Shown here one piece after another: positions 1 to 9,034 of a DNA stretch of 64,000 nucleotides. The DNA is taken from positions 179,495-243,494 of the forward strand of contig NZ_JAFCLP010000010.1 of the NCBI RefSeq assembly GCF_018129405.1. The letters are read 5' to 3'. Position 1 is the first letter of the stretch; each line of letters opens with the position of its first letter. A model generated the notes under the pieces. The model was not told the DNA's origin, did no database searches, and saw nothing but the letters and a program-made list of their open reading frames with translations. This DNA is from Bradyrhizobium iriomotense. Lineage in GTDB: Bacteria; Pseudomonadota; Alphaproteobacteria; Rhizobiales; Xanthobacteraceae. The position numbers were made by a program, and so were the translations under genes.

Positions 1-392
1 TAGCGCCGCTCGTCGGCGTCGGTCTGAACGACGACTGCACGCGCTGCGGCGACCGCATTGCGCTTCGCTGCGACTGCCAGGCGGAGATCGGTTTCGTCGA
101 TCCGCATCAGCGGCTGCCCGGCTTTGACCTGCTCGCCGACATTCACGAGTCGTTCGACGATCTTCCCGGCGACGCGAAAACCGAGATTGCTTTCCACCCG
201 CGCGCCGACGGTCCCCGTGAACCCACGTTCAGATCCGCTGACACGCGCGGCCGTCACCAGACGGACCATCGGGGGCTCCTGCCTGGGATCGATGACCGCG
301 GAGGCTTCATGGGCGGGGATCGCAAGAGCAACGAAGGTCGCCACCCCTGCTGGGACCAGAATACCGGCGAGCACCGCAACACCCCTTTTCAT
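1..392 (-). CDS. RND efflux periplasmic adaptor (HlyD/MFP family), 5' part only
   Basis: Reading leftwards from the ATG at 392-390, about 130 codons stay open to the window edge. The first ~28 residues (MKRGVAVLAGILVPAG...) form an N-terminal membrane or signal segment. They are followed by the adaptor barrel-sandwich start: a GTVGARVESNLGFRVAGKI stretch, then VNVGEQVKAGQPLMRID, the biotinyl-lipoyl-like half motif of membrane fusion proteins. These proteins link an inner-membrane RND pump to an outer-membrane channel. The pump gene would lie outside the window to the left. The upstream region carries TAGATTGC repeats that could be a repressor site. The family call is firm; substrate unknown. 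Confidence 0.85.
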   Translation of the reverse strand, partial: MKRGVAVLAGILVPAGVATFVALAIPAHEASAVIDPRQEPPMVRLVTAARVSGSERGFTGTVGARVESNLGFRVAGKIVERLVNVGEQVKAGQPLMRIDETDLRLAVAAKRNAVAAARAVVVQTDADERR

Positions 393-412
393 GACCGTCT
401 CCTTTCGAAATT

Positions 413-461
413 TAGATTGCATGTGATTTCTATAAAGAGATTAGATTTCGATCGCAATCTA
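413..461. promoter_or_regulatory. inverted TAGATTGC repeats upstream of the efflux adaptor
   Basis: TAGATTGC at 413-420 recurs inverted at 454-461, and a third direct copy lies at 545-552. An AT-rich stretch (TATAAAGA at 431) sits between the inverted pair. The position, 20-70 bases upstream of the adaptor start, fits an operator over its promoter. Which regulator binds is not shown; the TetR gene at 608 is a candidate only by proximity. Confidence 0.45.
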
Positions 462-560
462 AATTAGGGCTTATCACGGGAGCGTGATTGCCAAAGCCGG
501 GGTATTTGGGCCCTAGGCACGCAAAATCCGGTCGGGTGGATTGATAGATTGCAGTTGAAC

Positions 561-577
561 TCTATACTGGGTATAGA
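561..577. promoter_or_regulatory. probable TetR autoregulatory operator
   Basis: A perfect 7-bp inverted repeat, TCTATAC-TGG-GTATAGA, ends 30 bases before the TetR start codon. Short dyads at this position are typical TetR-family operators. It differs from the TAGATTGC repeats nearer the efflux gene, so this TetR probably controls itself and the downstream SDR rather than the pump. Confidence 0.55.
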
Positions 578-607
578 AGTCGGACGAAATCCAAATGGAG
601 ACCCGCG

Positions 608-1186
608 ATGCGAGTGAGTCGCACCCAGGCGGCCGAGAACCGCCAAACCGTCATCAATGTGGCCAGCCGCCTCTTCAGGGAGCGCGGCTTTGATGGCATC
701 GGCCTAAAAGATCTGATGAAGGGGGCCGGGCTAACCCAAGGCGCCTTCTACAAGCAGTTCGCATCGAAAGAGGATCTGGCGGTGGAGGCGTCCAGGCGCG
801 CACTGGAAAGCGCATCCGGCCGATGGTCAGACGCGGCCGCGGCACATCCTGACGATCCACTCGGCGCAGTGATTGCATTCTACCTCAGTGGCGACCATCG
901 CGGAGAGAAGATGGACGGCTGCCCGATCGTGGCACTTGGTTCGGATGCCGCTCGACAGGGCCCGGAGGTGAAGGCGGAATTCGAAGCAGGAATCAAAGCG
1001 CATCTCGACGTGCTCGATCGGTTTCTCGCCGGGGCTGGCGACGAGGCCTCGCGCAGCAAGGCCATGGCCATTCTCGCGACGATGGTTGGCGCGGTGACGC
1101 TATCGCGAGTGATCAACGACCCTGATCTGGCTCAGGCCGTTCTGGATGCGGCGGCGAAACAGGTTCGAGACGCCGCTGCCACTTGA
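608..1186 (+). CDS. TetR/AcrR family transcriptional repressor
   Basis: 192 residues, normal for the family. The N-terminal helix-turn-helix spans about residues 10-55, with RLFRERGFDGIGLKDLMKGAG and the characteristic LTQGAFYKQFASKEDL. The remainder is an alpha-helical ligand domain containing a Cys-Pro loop (MDGCPIVALG), as in NemR-like and YxaF-like repressors. GGAG at 597-600 supports the ATG at 608. An inverted-repeat operator lies just upstream. The next genes, an SDR and an Old Yellow Enzyme, resemble the electrophile-response sets controlled by NemR-type regulators, so a role in sensing reactive electrophiles is plausible. That role is inferred from the neighbours. Confidence 0.9.
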   Translation: MRVSRTQAAENRQTVINVASRLFRERGFDGIGLKDLMKGAGLTQGAFYKQFASKEDLAVEASRRALESASGRWSDAAAAHPDDPLGAVIAFYLSGDHRGEKMDGCPIVALGSDAARQGPEVKAEFEAGIKAHLDVLDRFLAGAGDEASRSKAMAILATMVGAVTLSRVINDPDLAQAVLDAAAKQVRDAAAT

Positions 1187-1262
1187 AAAGGATCGGCCGG
1201 TGTTCGGATTGAGAATGTGCCCGAGCCCCATTCGCTGACTCCAAATAGACGAGAAGAGAACG

Positions 1263-2063
1263 ATGTCGGACATAGCAACGAATAGTTTCGGCGGAAAATG
1301 GGCGCTGATCACGGGGGCCTCGAGTGGCCTCGGCCTCGAGTTCGCAGATATCCTGGCAGCGCAGAAGGTCAATCTCGTGTTGGCGGCTCGACGGCGAGAG
1401 CCGATGGAAAAGCTTGCCTCCGATCTCCGCAGCAAATACGGGGTGGATGTGCTGGTCGAGGCGATCAATCTTGCCGCGCCGGGCGCGGCCAGCCGCCTGA
1501 AAAGCAGTCTCGACGCGAGATCGGTGACGATCGACATCCTGGTGAACAATGCCGGATTCGGCTTGCACGGCGATTTTTTGGACACGCCGATCGAGCAGAC
1601 CGCGAACATGATCCAGCTCAACATCACGACGCTCACAGAGCTGACGCATCTTTTCGGCCGCGACATGGCTCAGCGGCGATCCGGACATATCCTTCTCATC
1701 GCCAGCCTTCTGGCCTTCCAGGCCGTTCCCAGCTACGCGGCCTATGCAGCGACCAAGGCTTACGTGCTGGCCTTTGGCGAGGCTCTGCATGACGAACTCC
1801 GTTCGCACGGTGTGGTCGTGACCAGTCTCTGCCCAGGACACACCGCGACAGGCTTCGATGCGGCAGCCGGCGCAACCGCATCGAGCTTGCTGCGCCTCCT
1901 CACCATGAAGCCGCGTCCGGTCGCCGCGAGCGGTATTCGGGCGCTCATGCAAGGAAAGGCCACGGTGATCGCCGGTCTGTCGAACAAGATGGCTGCCTTT
2001 TCAAATCGTTTGACGCCGCGATCAATGCAAAGGGCTACGATGAAGAGAATAATGGACACCTGA
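1263..2063 (+). CDS. short-chain dehydrogenase/reductase
   Basis: 266 residues, classical SDR. The cofactor motif is TGASSGLG near residue 18, NNAG lies at about 96-99 (LVNNAGFG), and the catalytic Ser and Tyr-x-x-x-Lys are present (IASLLAFQ, then YAATKAYVLAF). PGHTATGF matches the region after the active site in the DltE/YqjQ-like branch. It starts 76 bases after the TetR stop and is read in the same direction, so the two may be co-transcribed. The substrate is unknown; the family oxidises or reduces alcohols and carbonyls with NAD(P). Confidence 0.88.
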   Translation: MSDIATNSFGGKWALITGASSGLGLEFADILAAQKVNLVLAARRREPMEKLASDLRSKYGVDVLVEAINLAAPGAASRLKSSLDARSVTIDILVNNAGFGLHGDFLDTPIEQTANMIQLNITTLTELTHLFGRDMAQRRSGHILLIASLLAFQAVPSYAAYAATKAYVLAFGEALHDELRSHGVVVTSLCPGHTATGFDAAAGATASSLLRLLTMKPRPVAASGIRALMQGKATVIAGLSNKMAAFSNRLTPRSMQRATMKRIMDT

Positions 2064-2256
2064 CGGGCGACGACCCGCGTTCGCGCAGGTAGTTTCGAAG
2101 AGCGCCGCCGACAGGTTCGTGAGGCGCCGCACGCCCCGACCAGCGTGGTTGAAATCACTGGAAGAGAAGTCGGCCTCGATCATAAAAATTCCCAAAAGGA
2201 ACTGCGGCATATTGCCTGCAGGCTACGTCCATAGCTGATCGCTTTAAGTAGTATCA

Positions 2257-2285
2257 TTGACGGTTCTTATTTAGAACTATATAGA
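2257..2285 (+). promoter_or_regulatory. sigma70-type promoter with an operator inside the spacer
   Basis: TTGACG at 2257-2262 is separated by exactly 17 bases from TATAGA at 2280-2285. The spacer contains the perfect inverted repeat GTTCT-TATTT-AGAAC (2263-2277), a placement that would let a repressor block RNA polymerase. The rest of 2064-2256 shows nothing recognisable. The promoter points at the Old Yellow Enzyme gene about 190 bases downstream. Confidence 0.55.
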
Positions 2286-2316
2286 AGCTTGGCTCCGCTG
2301 AATTCGCTGGAGCAAA

Positions 2317-2353
2317 GCTCGTGGGGAGTTGTAAGCACTCCCCAAAAACGAGC
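2317..2353 (+). other. long hairpin in the leader of the Old Yellow Enzyme gene
   Basis: GCTCGT (2317-2322) pairs with ACGAGC (2348-2353), and the inner GGGGAGT (2323-2329) pairs with ACTCCCC (2337-2343), leaving a 4-A bulge and a 7-base loop. It lies between the promoter at 2257 and the start codon at 2477. There is no following T run, so it is not a standard terminator. It may stabilise or regulate the leader RNA. Confidence 0.5.
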
Positions 2354-2476
2354 CATCCAAGAATTCGCCGAAGCGGGGGGAAGGTGATGATCGTCGATGG
2401 GCGTACTCCGAATCGCAACCGCGAGATCAATGGCTCGCACCGAACGTCGCTGGGTTAGAGCGAGTCTGGAGCGCAA

Positions 2477-3577
2477 ATGGCGATCGACGTTCTTTTTCGG
2501 CCGTTCACCTATAAAGGCCTGAACCTGCCAAATCGCGTCGTTATGGCGCCGATGACCCGCTCGTTCTCTCCAAATGGCATTGTTACCGCAGACGTAGCGC
2601 AGTATTACCGCCGCCGGGCCGAAGGCGGGGTCGGACTTATCATTTCGGAGGGCACGGGGGTTGATCGCCCCGCTTCTTTGAACGACCCGAACGTCCCTCG
2701 GTTTCACGGCGTACAGGAACTCGCCGGCTGGCGTCGCGTCGTGGACGAAGTGCATGGGGCCGGCGGACTGATGGCGCCCCAGCTTTGGCACGTCGGCGCC
2801 GTCCGCACGCGCGAGAAAAACTGGCAGCCTCCAGGCGCCTACGACAGCCCTTCGGGTCTTTCGCGACCTGAGAAGAATCTGGGCGTTCCGATGAGCGATG
2901 CGGATGTAGCGGACGCCATTCGGGCTTTCGCGGATGCCGCTCTTGCCGCCAAGTGTTCGAATTTCGATGCTGTCGAGCTGCATGGAGCGCACGGCTATCT
3001 GATCGACCAGTTTTTCTGGGAAGGGACCAATCGCAGAGAAGATGCGTATGGTGGCAGAGATCTACCCGGGCGAGCGCGTTTTGCCGCCGATATAGTGCGC
3101 GCGGTGCGTAAATCGGTCGGCCCGGAGTTTCCGATATTGCTTCGGATCAGCCAGTGGAAGCAGCAGGACTTCGCCGTAAAGCTCGCCAGAACGCCGCGCG
3201 AATTGGAGGCGTGGTTGGTGCCTCTGCGCGAAGCCGGCGTTGACATTCTTCATTGCTCGCAGCGGCGCTTCTGGGAGGCGGAATTCGAGGGCTCGGATCT
3301 GAATTTCGCCGGGTGGGCGAAAAAGGTGACCGGGCTGCCGACGATTTCGGTCGGCTCAGTGGGACTGACGGGTGAGTTCATTGCCGCGTACGGCGGCGAG
3401 AGTTCGCGACCGGCATCCTTGGACGAACTGATCCGTCGTTTGGACCGAGAGGAATTCGATCTCGTGGCCGTTGGCCGGGCGCTACTTCAGGATCCGCAAT
3501 GGCTCTTGAAGGTGCGCGACGGACGAGGCGACGAGCTGATGGCTTTCGATCGGTCTGCCTTTGCGACCTTGAGCTGA
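2477..3577 (+). CDS. Old Yellow Enzyme family NADH:flavin oxidoreductase
   Basis: 366 residues, typical for OYE. The N-terminus LFRPFTYKGLNLPNRVVMAP matches the FMN-binding first strand. Other signatures are QLWHVGA (about residue 98), ELHGAHGYLIDQFF (His-x-x-His-like substrate pocket, about 167) and the C-terminal FDLVAVGRALLQDP flavin-phosphate segment. OYEs are cytosolic FMN enzymes that reduce activated alkenes, quinones or nitro compounds. Being downstream of a TetR and an SDR suggests a detoxification set. It has its own promoter with an operator-like dyad and a long hairpin leader. Confidence 0.92.
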   Translation: MAIDVLFRPFTYKGLNLPNRVVMAPMTRSFSPNGIVTADVAQYYRRRAEGGVGLIISEGTGVDRPASLNDPNVPRFHGVQELAGWRRVVDEVHGAGGLMAPQLWHVGAVRTREKNWQPPGAYDSPSGLSRPEKNLGVPMSDADVADAIRAFADAALAAKCSNFDAVELHGAHGYLIDQFFWEGTNRREDAYGGRDLPGRARFAADIVRAVRKSVGPEFPILLRISQWKQQDFAVKLARTPRELEAWLVPLREAGVDILHCSQRRFWEAEFEGSDLNFAGWAKKVTGLPTISVGSVGLTGEFIAAYGGESSRPASLDELIRRLDREEFDLVAVGRALLQDPQWLLKVRDGRGDELMAFDRSAFATLS

Positions 3578-3771
3578 ACGTCGAAACACGTTGATTGCTC
3601 TGTAGAGCAGCCGCGGAATTGGAGGCGATGCGCAAGTTTGCGGCGTCAAGTCCCGAAAGAACAATGACACAATCAGGAGGGAAAGGTGCGCGAGAAGCGG
3701 AGGGGATCGGATAGCCGCCGTTGCGGAGCGTGGCCGCCCACCAGTTCGCCGAGCGACAAGGGCGAGACGAG

Positions 3772-4565
<794 letters not shown>

Positions 4566-4569
<4 letters not shown>

Positions 4570-5279
4570 CGACACTGCTCAACGTCAAGGACCTGCGCGC
4601 CTATTACGGCCAGGTCCAGGCGCTCCATGGCCTGTCCTTCTCCCTTAACGAAGGCTCCCTGACCACGCTCTTGGGCGCCAACGGCGCTGGCAAGACCACC
4701 ACGCTGCGCGCGATCTGCAACATGGTGCGCTCGACCGGCGGCATCGAGTTCGACGGCAAGCCGCTGAACAACCGCTCCACCGAGAGCATCGTGCGGTTCG
4801 GCATCGCCCATGTGCCGCAGGGCCGCGGCACCTTCACCACCATGACGGTGGAGGAGAATCTCCAGCTCGGGGCCATCACTCGGAAGGACAGCGCCGGCAT
4901 CGTCTCGGACATCGAGCGCATGTACGCGCATTTCCCGGTGCTCAAGCAGCGCCACACCCAGCAGGCCGGCACGCTGTCCGGCGGCGAGCAGCAGATGCTC
5001 GCGGTCGCCCGCGCCCTGATGCTGCGGCCGCGGCTGATGCTGCTGGACGAGCCGTCCTTCGGCCTCGCACCGCTGGTCGTGCGCGACCTGTTCGGCATCC
5101 TCGGCAAGATCAACCGCGAGGACAAGGTATCGATCCTGGTGGTCGAGCAGAACGCCCAGCTCGCGCTCGAGCTCGCCGACCAGGCCTATGTGATCGAGAC
5201 CGGGCGCATCGTGATGTCGGGCAACGCCAAGGACATCGCGAACAACGAAGAAATCCGCAAATCCTATCTGGGTTACTGA
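4566..5279 (+). CDS. livF: ABC transporter ATP-binding protein, LivF type
   Basis: 237 residues. Walker A is GANGAGKTTTLRAI, the signature TLSGGEQQMLAVARAL, Walker B LMLLDEPSFGLAPL, and the His switch is replaced by Gln (VVEQNAQLA) as usual in LivF. The C-terminus RKSYLGY is also family-typical. The gene overlaps livG by four bases, so the two ATPases are probably made in equal amounts and form the heterodimeric motor for the LivH/LivM channel. Confidence 0.94.
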
Positions 5280-5292
5280 GGGAGCCGGGACA

Positions 5293-6171
5293 ATGGAGCT
5301 GTTCACCAACCAGGTCCTGGCCGGCATCGCCACGGGCGCGATCTATGCCTGCATGGCGCTCGCCGTGGTCATGATCTACCAGGCCATCGACCATCTCAAC
5401 TTCGCGCAAGGCGAGATGGCGATGTTCTCGACCTTCATCTCCTGGCAGCTGATGCAGTGGGGTGTGTCCTATTGGGCCGCCTTCCTGATCACGCTGGCAT
5501 TCTCCTTCGTCGCCGGCATCGCGATCGAACGTATCCTGTTCAAGCCGCTTGCGAAGGCGCCGGTGCTGACCAACGTCGCCGGCTTCATCGCGCTGTTCGC
5601 GATCATCAACTCGTCGGCCGGCCTGATCTGGGACTTCACCATCAAGCAATATCCGACCCCGTTCGGCTCCGCGCCGTTCCTGGGCAGCCAGCTGATCTCG
5701 ACCCACCAGGCCGGCATGATCGGCGTCACCGTGCTGCTGCTGCTCGGCCTTTACTTCTTCTTCCAGTATACGCGGATCGGTCTTGCGATGCGCGCCGCCG
5801 CGTCGGTGCCTGAATCGGCCCGCCTCGTCGGCATCAACACGAGCTGGATGATCGCGCTCGGCTGGGGCATGGCGACCGCGATCGGCTCGATCGCCGGCAT
5901 GCTGATCGCACCGGTGGTGTTCCTGGAGCCCAACATGATGGGCGGCGTCTTGATCTACGGCTTTGCCGCGGCGGTGCTCGGCGGGCTCTCCAGCCCGTTC
6001 GGTGCCGTGGTTGGCGGCTTCCTGGTCGGCGTCTTCGAGAACCTCGCCGGCACCTACATCCCCGGCGTCGGCAACGAGCTGAAGCTCCCGATCGCGCTCG
6101 CGCTGATCATCTCCGTCCTGGTCGTCAAACCCGCCGGCCTGTTCGGCCGGCACATCGTCAAGCGAGTTTGA
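5293..6171 (+). CDS. livH: branched-chain amino-acid-type ABC permease, LivH
   Basis: 292 residues, all-helical inner-membrane protein. The N-terminus MELFTNQVLAGIATGAIYAC and the DHLNFAQGEMAMF stretch are LivH signatures. The GVLIYGFAAAVLGGLSSPFGAVVGG segment near residue 215 is the conserved cytoplasmic coupling region. The gene begins 13 bases after livF and ends touching livM. No periplasmic binding protein is encoded in this cluster, so it must borrow one from elsewhere or be incomplete. Confidence 0.93.
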   Translation: MELFTNQVLAGIATGAIYACMALAVVMIYQAIDHLNFAQGEMAMFSTFISWQLMQWGVSYWAAFLITLAFSFVAGIAIERILFKPLAKAPVLTNVAGFIALFAIINSSAGLIWDFTIKQYPTPFGSAPFLGSQLISTHQAGMIGVTVLLLLGLYFFFQYTRIGLAMRAAASVPESARLVGINTSWMIALGWGMATAIGSIAGMLIAPVVFLEPNMMGGVLIYGFAAAVLGGLSSPFGAVVGGFLVGVFENLAGTYIPGVGNELKLPIALALIISVLVVKPAGLFGRHIVKRV

Positions 6172-6173
6172 TC

Positions 6174-7193
6174 ATGAGCGCAGCAGAAGAAGTCGTTGCC
6201 GAAGGCCACCAGGCGGTCGAGGCGGTTCCGAAGCGGGCCATGACGCTGGGTACCGGCACCTCGCTGGTGGTGCTGGCGGCGCTGTTGATCGTGCCGATGT
6301 TCGTCAAGAACTTCATCATCTTCCAGATGACGATGCTCCTGATCTACGGGCTCGCCGTGCTGGCGCTCAACATCCTGACCGGCGGAAGCGGCCAGTTCTC
6401 GCTCGGCCAGAGCGCGTTCTACGCCGTCGGCGCCTACACGACCGCGGTGCTGATGGAGCACTTCAACGTCAACTACGCGCTGACCTTGCCGACCGCTGGG
6501 GTCATCTGTTTCGCAGTCGGCTTCCTGTTCGGCAAGCCGGCGCTGCGGCTTTCCGGTGTCTATCTTGCGCTTGCGACCTTCGCCCTCGCGACAGCCATGC
6601 CTCAGCTCCTCAAGCTGAATGTTTTGGAGCATTGGACCGGCGGCGTGCAGGGCCTTATCGTGACCAAACCGGATGCTCCATTCGGCATTCCATTAAGCCA
6701 AGATACCTGGTTTTACTACTTTACTCTCGCGATCGTGCTCGCGATCTACATCTTCTCGGTGAACCTGCTGCGCTCCCGCTCAGGCCGCGCCTTCATGGCG
6801 ATCCGCGACAACGAGATCGCGGCCTCGGCGATGGGCGTCGACGTCGCACTCTACAAGACCTTGGCCTTCGGGGTGTCCGCCGGCATCACCGGTGTCGCCG
6901 GCTCGCTCGGCGCCATCGCCGTGCAGTTCGTCGCGCCAGACAGCTTCACTTTCACGCTCGCCATCTCGCTGTTCCTCGGGATGGTGGTCGGCGGGGTCGG
7001 TTGGCTGCCTGGCTCGATCGTAGGCGCGGCCTTCATCATATTCGTGCCGAATATCGCGGAAGGAATCTCCAAAGGCCTCTCAGGGGCAGTGTTCGGCGTG
7101 CTCCTGTTCCTCGTCATCTATCTCGTACCGCACGGAGCCAGGCAGGTCGCTCTACTTTCCCAGAATCTGCTCCCAAGACGAACGAAAGACTAG
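6174..7193 (+). CDS. livM: branched-chain amino-acid-type ABC permease, LivM
   Basis: 339 residues from ATG 6174; a TTG two codons earlier is possible. A ~40-residue cytoplasmic extension precedes the first helix. Family motifs are LAVLALNILTGGSGQFSLGQ (near 75), GVYLALATFALA, and the coupling segment GRAFMAIRDNEIAASAMGVD (about 205). Partner of LivH in the channel. The gene ends the transporter set. The following 18 bases contain no terminator-like hairpin. Confidence 0.92.
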   Translation: MSAAEEVVAEGHQAVEAVPKRAMTLGTGTSLVVLAALLIVPMFVKNFIIFQMTMLLIYGLAVLALNILTGGSGQFSLGQSAFYAVGAYTTAVLMEHFNVNYALTLPTAGVICFAVGFLFGKPALRLSGVYLALATFALATAMPQLLKLNVLEHWTGGVQGLIVTKPDAPFGIPLSQDTWFYYFTLAIVLAIYIFSVNLLRSRSGRAFMAIRDNEIAASAMGVDVALYKTLAFGVSAGITGVAGSLGAIAVQFVAPDSFTFTLAISLFLGMVVGGVGWLPGSIVGAAFIIFVPNIAEGISKGLSGAVFGVLLFLVIYLVPHGARQVALLSQNLLPRRTKD

Positions 7194-7211
7194 GGGCGCA
7201 TAGGCGTTCGC

Positions 7212-7304
7212 ATGACTCTTAGAGACGAGACCTTCTGGATCATCGCGCCCGGCGCCGGCGTCCTGCTGCTTCTGGACGCGATGATATTGCTCATTGGAAG
7301 GTGA
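7212..7304 (+). CDS. possible 30-residue single-span membrane peptide
   Basis: An ATG at 7212 opens a 30-codon frame whose product has a charged N-terminus (MTLRDETFW) followed by one hydrophobic stretch (IIAPGAGVLLLLDAMILLI) and GR at the end. That is a plausible single transmembrane peptide with its N-terminus in the cytoplasm. It sits 18 bases after livM. I know no family for it. It could also be chance hydrophobicity. Confidence 0.25.
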   Translation: MTLRDETFWIIAPGAGVLLLLDAMILLIGR

Positions 7305-7839
7305 GGGTGCGACGTGCTGGGTCATGCACTCGGTTTGGAGCGGCGTCGACGAAGACGTGGTGAATTTACAGACTGCCGACGCCTTGTCGGCGGCTAAATA
7401 TGCACTTCCTCATGCCGCCCGGCATCACGCCCGTGGAATTGTGATGTCGTGCGGCCACACCAACCCGGCTGTGATCCAACTGCTGGCCGACGTGCTGCCC
7501 GGCTATGGCCTGACGCCCTACGTGGTGCAGCGCGAGAGCATGGGCTTCATCTTCAACCGAATCTGGGCCGCGCTCAAACGCGAGACGCTGGCCGTGGTAT
7601 CGGAGGGTGTCGCGTCGGCGGAGGTGGTGAATGCCATTTACAGTCAAGCCACGGGTTCGCAGCGGGGCCCGTTCCGCCTCATGGACGCGGTGGGACTGGA
7701 CGTGGTGCTTAGCATTGACGAGAATTATGCTCAGCATCGGCTCGGCCTGCCCGAGGGGCCACGCATTTTACTGAAGAAGATGATCTCTGAGGGCCGCTTT
7801 GGCGTGAAGAGCAGTCGAGGGTTCTATGACTATCAATAA
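7294..7839 (+). pseudogene. 3-hydroxyacyl-CoA dehydrogenase lacking its NAD-binding domain
   Basis: From about 7444 the frame matches the C-terminal 3HCDH domain: HTNPAVIQLL, then RESMGFIFNRIWAALKRE, EGVASAEVVNAIY, GPFRLMDAVGLDVVLSIDEN and the terminal GRFGVKSSRGFYDY. The usual ~185-residue N-terminal Rossmann domain with GxGxxG is absent. The sequence before 7444 shows no homology, and the only early starts are a TTG and an internal ATG. The intact enzyme oxidises 3-hydroxyacyl-CoA in beta-oxidation or ring-cleavage pathways. The fragment suggests a catabolic gene once followed this transporter and was cut by rearrangement. Confidence 0.75.
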
Positions 7840-8522
7840 TGTCACATCCATTAGGCACTGGAAGTCTTGATTTCCTGGCGTTGGCTATTCCTAAGCTTCG
7901 CGGGTGGTGGAATGAGGCTGGCCCGCGCACGTATCGCCAGCCATAGAGGTTCGAGTATGTTAGCAATCGATATGAAACAATGCGCCACTCTTGTGGGAAC
8001 AGAAGTGGGCGTGATCCGACTCTCAAGCCAATCATGTATCGGACTTAGGTTAGTCGTTATCGGTCGCCTCCCAATGGATGCAGCCGGTGAGTCATTTGCC
8101 CTGAACTGGGGCGTCCCTGTCCGCCTCATGGAATTCATTTCTGGATAGGGCATGCACAAGAAGGTTGTAGCAGGTGTCCGAAGCAAATTGTCATGTAGCG
8201 CTCATCGATCGCGCATGGCTGCGACCCTCGGATATCGAATGCTGCGTGGAGGCAAGTGAGCTCCTTGCAGCCAGCGATGAAAGGCTGTGCCGCTGTCTTC
8301 AGGGGATTCCAGTCGCAAGCGGTAGCTCGCGGGCCTCTTGCAGGGCGCGCCTGCTGATCGGACACTGACGAAAACGGATGACTTCGGACGAGAAGTAGAA
8401 GTTATCCCTCAATGATCGCGCGACCATTGGATGATTCGGTGCGTTCACCATGGTTTTGGAGATGAGACTTTCTTTTCTCTCGCTGCCGTTGACAATTTTT
8501 TACTGCCGTCTGTAGGAAATCG
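7840..8522. other. 683-base stretch without a recognisable gene
   Basis: Several frames stay open for 60-110 codons on both strands, but none carries a motif I recognise or a convincing ribosome site. A TTGACA hexamer at 8489-8494 lies 71 bases before the panD start and may be its -35 element; the matching -10 is unclear. The rest looks like degraded island DNA. Confidence 0.4.
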
Positions 8523-8564
8523 ATGACATTCGCAGATGCGTACAACTTTCAACGGATTGTTCAG

Positions 8565-9017
8565 ATGAGAAAAGTGCTCGCTGCCAAACTCCATGGCATC
8601 CGTGTTACGGAAGCCAATCTTCACTATCACGGCTCAATCACTCTCGATCCGGATCAATGCCATGAGGCAGGCATTCTGCCCATGGAATTCGTGGAGATCT
8701 GGAATAAGAACTCCGGGGCACGACTTTCGACATATGTAATGTTTGGTGCGCCCGGCTCGCGTTGTTGCGTCCTAAACGGCGCCGCCGCGCGCACCTGCCA
8801 AGTAGGCGACCAGATCATCGTCTGCAGTTCGACCTACGTGGACGAGGCGCAGATCGTCGGGCTGAGCCCCAAAATTCTTATCTTCGATGGCAACAACGAC
8901 ATTTCCGAACGCATAACCTATTCGGTCACGCGCGACGGTGCGGAGCGCTGTTGCTTCGCAATCCTAGGTGAGGCAGGCGACGTGAAATCCATACCGCTTC
9001 GAACTAAGGCCGATTGA
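8565..9017 (+). CDS. panD: aspartate 1-decarboxylase proenzyme
   Basis: 150 residues from ATG 8565. That start puts the self-cleaving Gly-Ser pair (YHGSITLD) at residues 23-24, as in known PanD proteins; an upstream ATG at 8523 would add 14 atypical residues. Other matches are [28 protein letters not shown] (proton-donating Tyr) and [13 protein letters not shown]. The proenzyme cleaves itself to form a pyruvoyl cofactor and makes beta-alanine from aspartate for pantothenate. First gene of panD-panB-panC. The C-terminus is about 25 residues longer than in enterobacterial PanD. Confidence 0.93.
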   Translation: MRKVLAAKLHGIRVTEANLHYHGSITLDPDQCHEAGILPMEFVEIWNKNSGARLSTYVMFGAPGSRCCVLNGAAARTCQVGDQIIVCSSTYVDEAQIVGLSPKILIFDGNNDISERITYSVTRDGAERCCFAILGEAGDVKSIPLRTKAD

Positions 9018-9034
9018 AGGGATAGGGATCGGAA

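Noticed and set aside
1113-1952. 279-codon minus-strand ORF opposite the SDR
   Set aside because: Shadow of a well-supported SDR gene; no recognisable domain.
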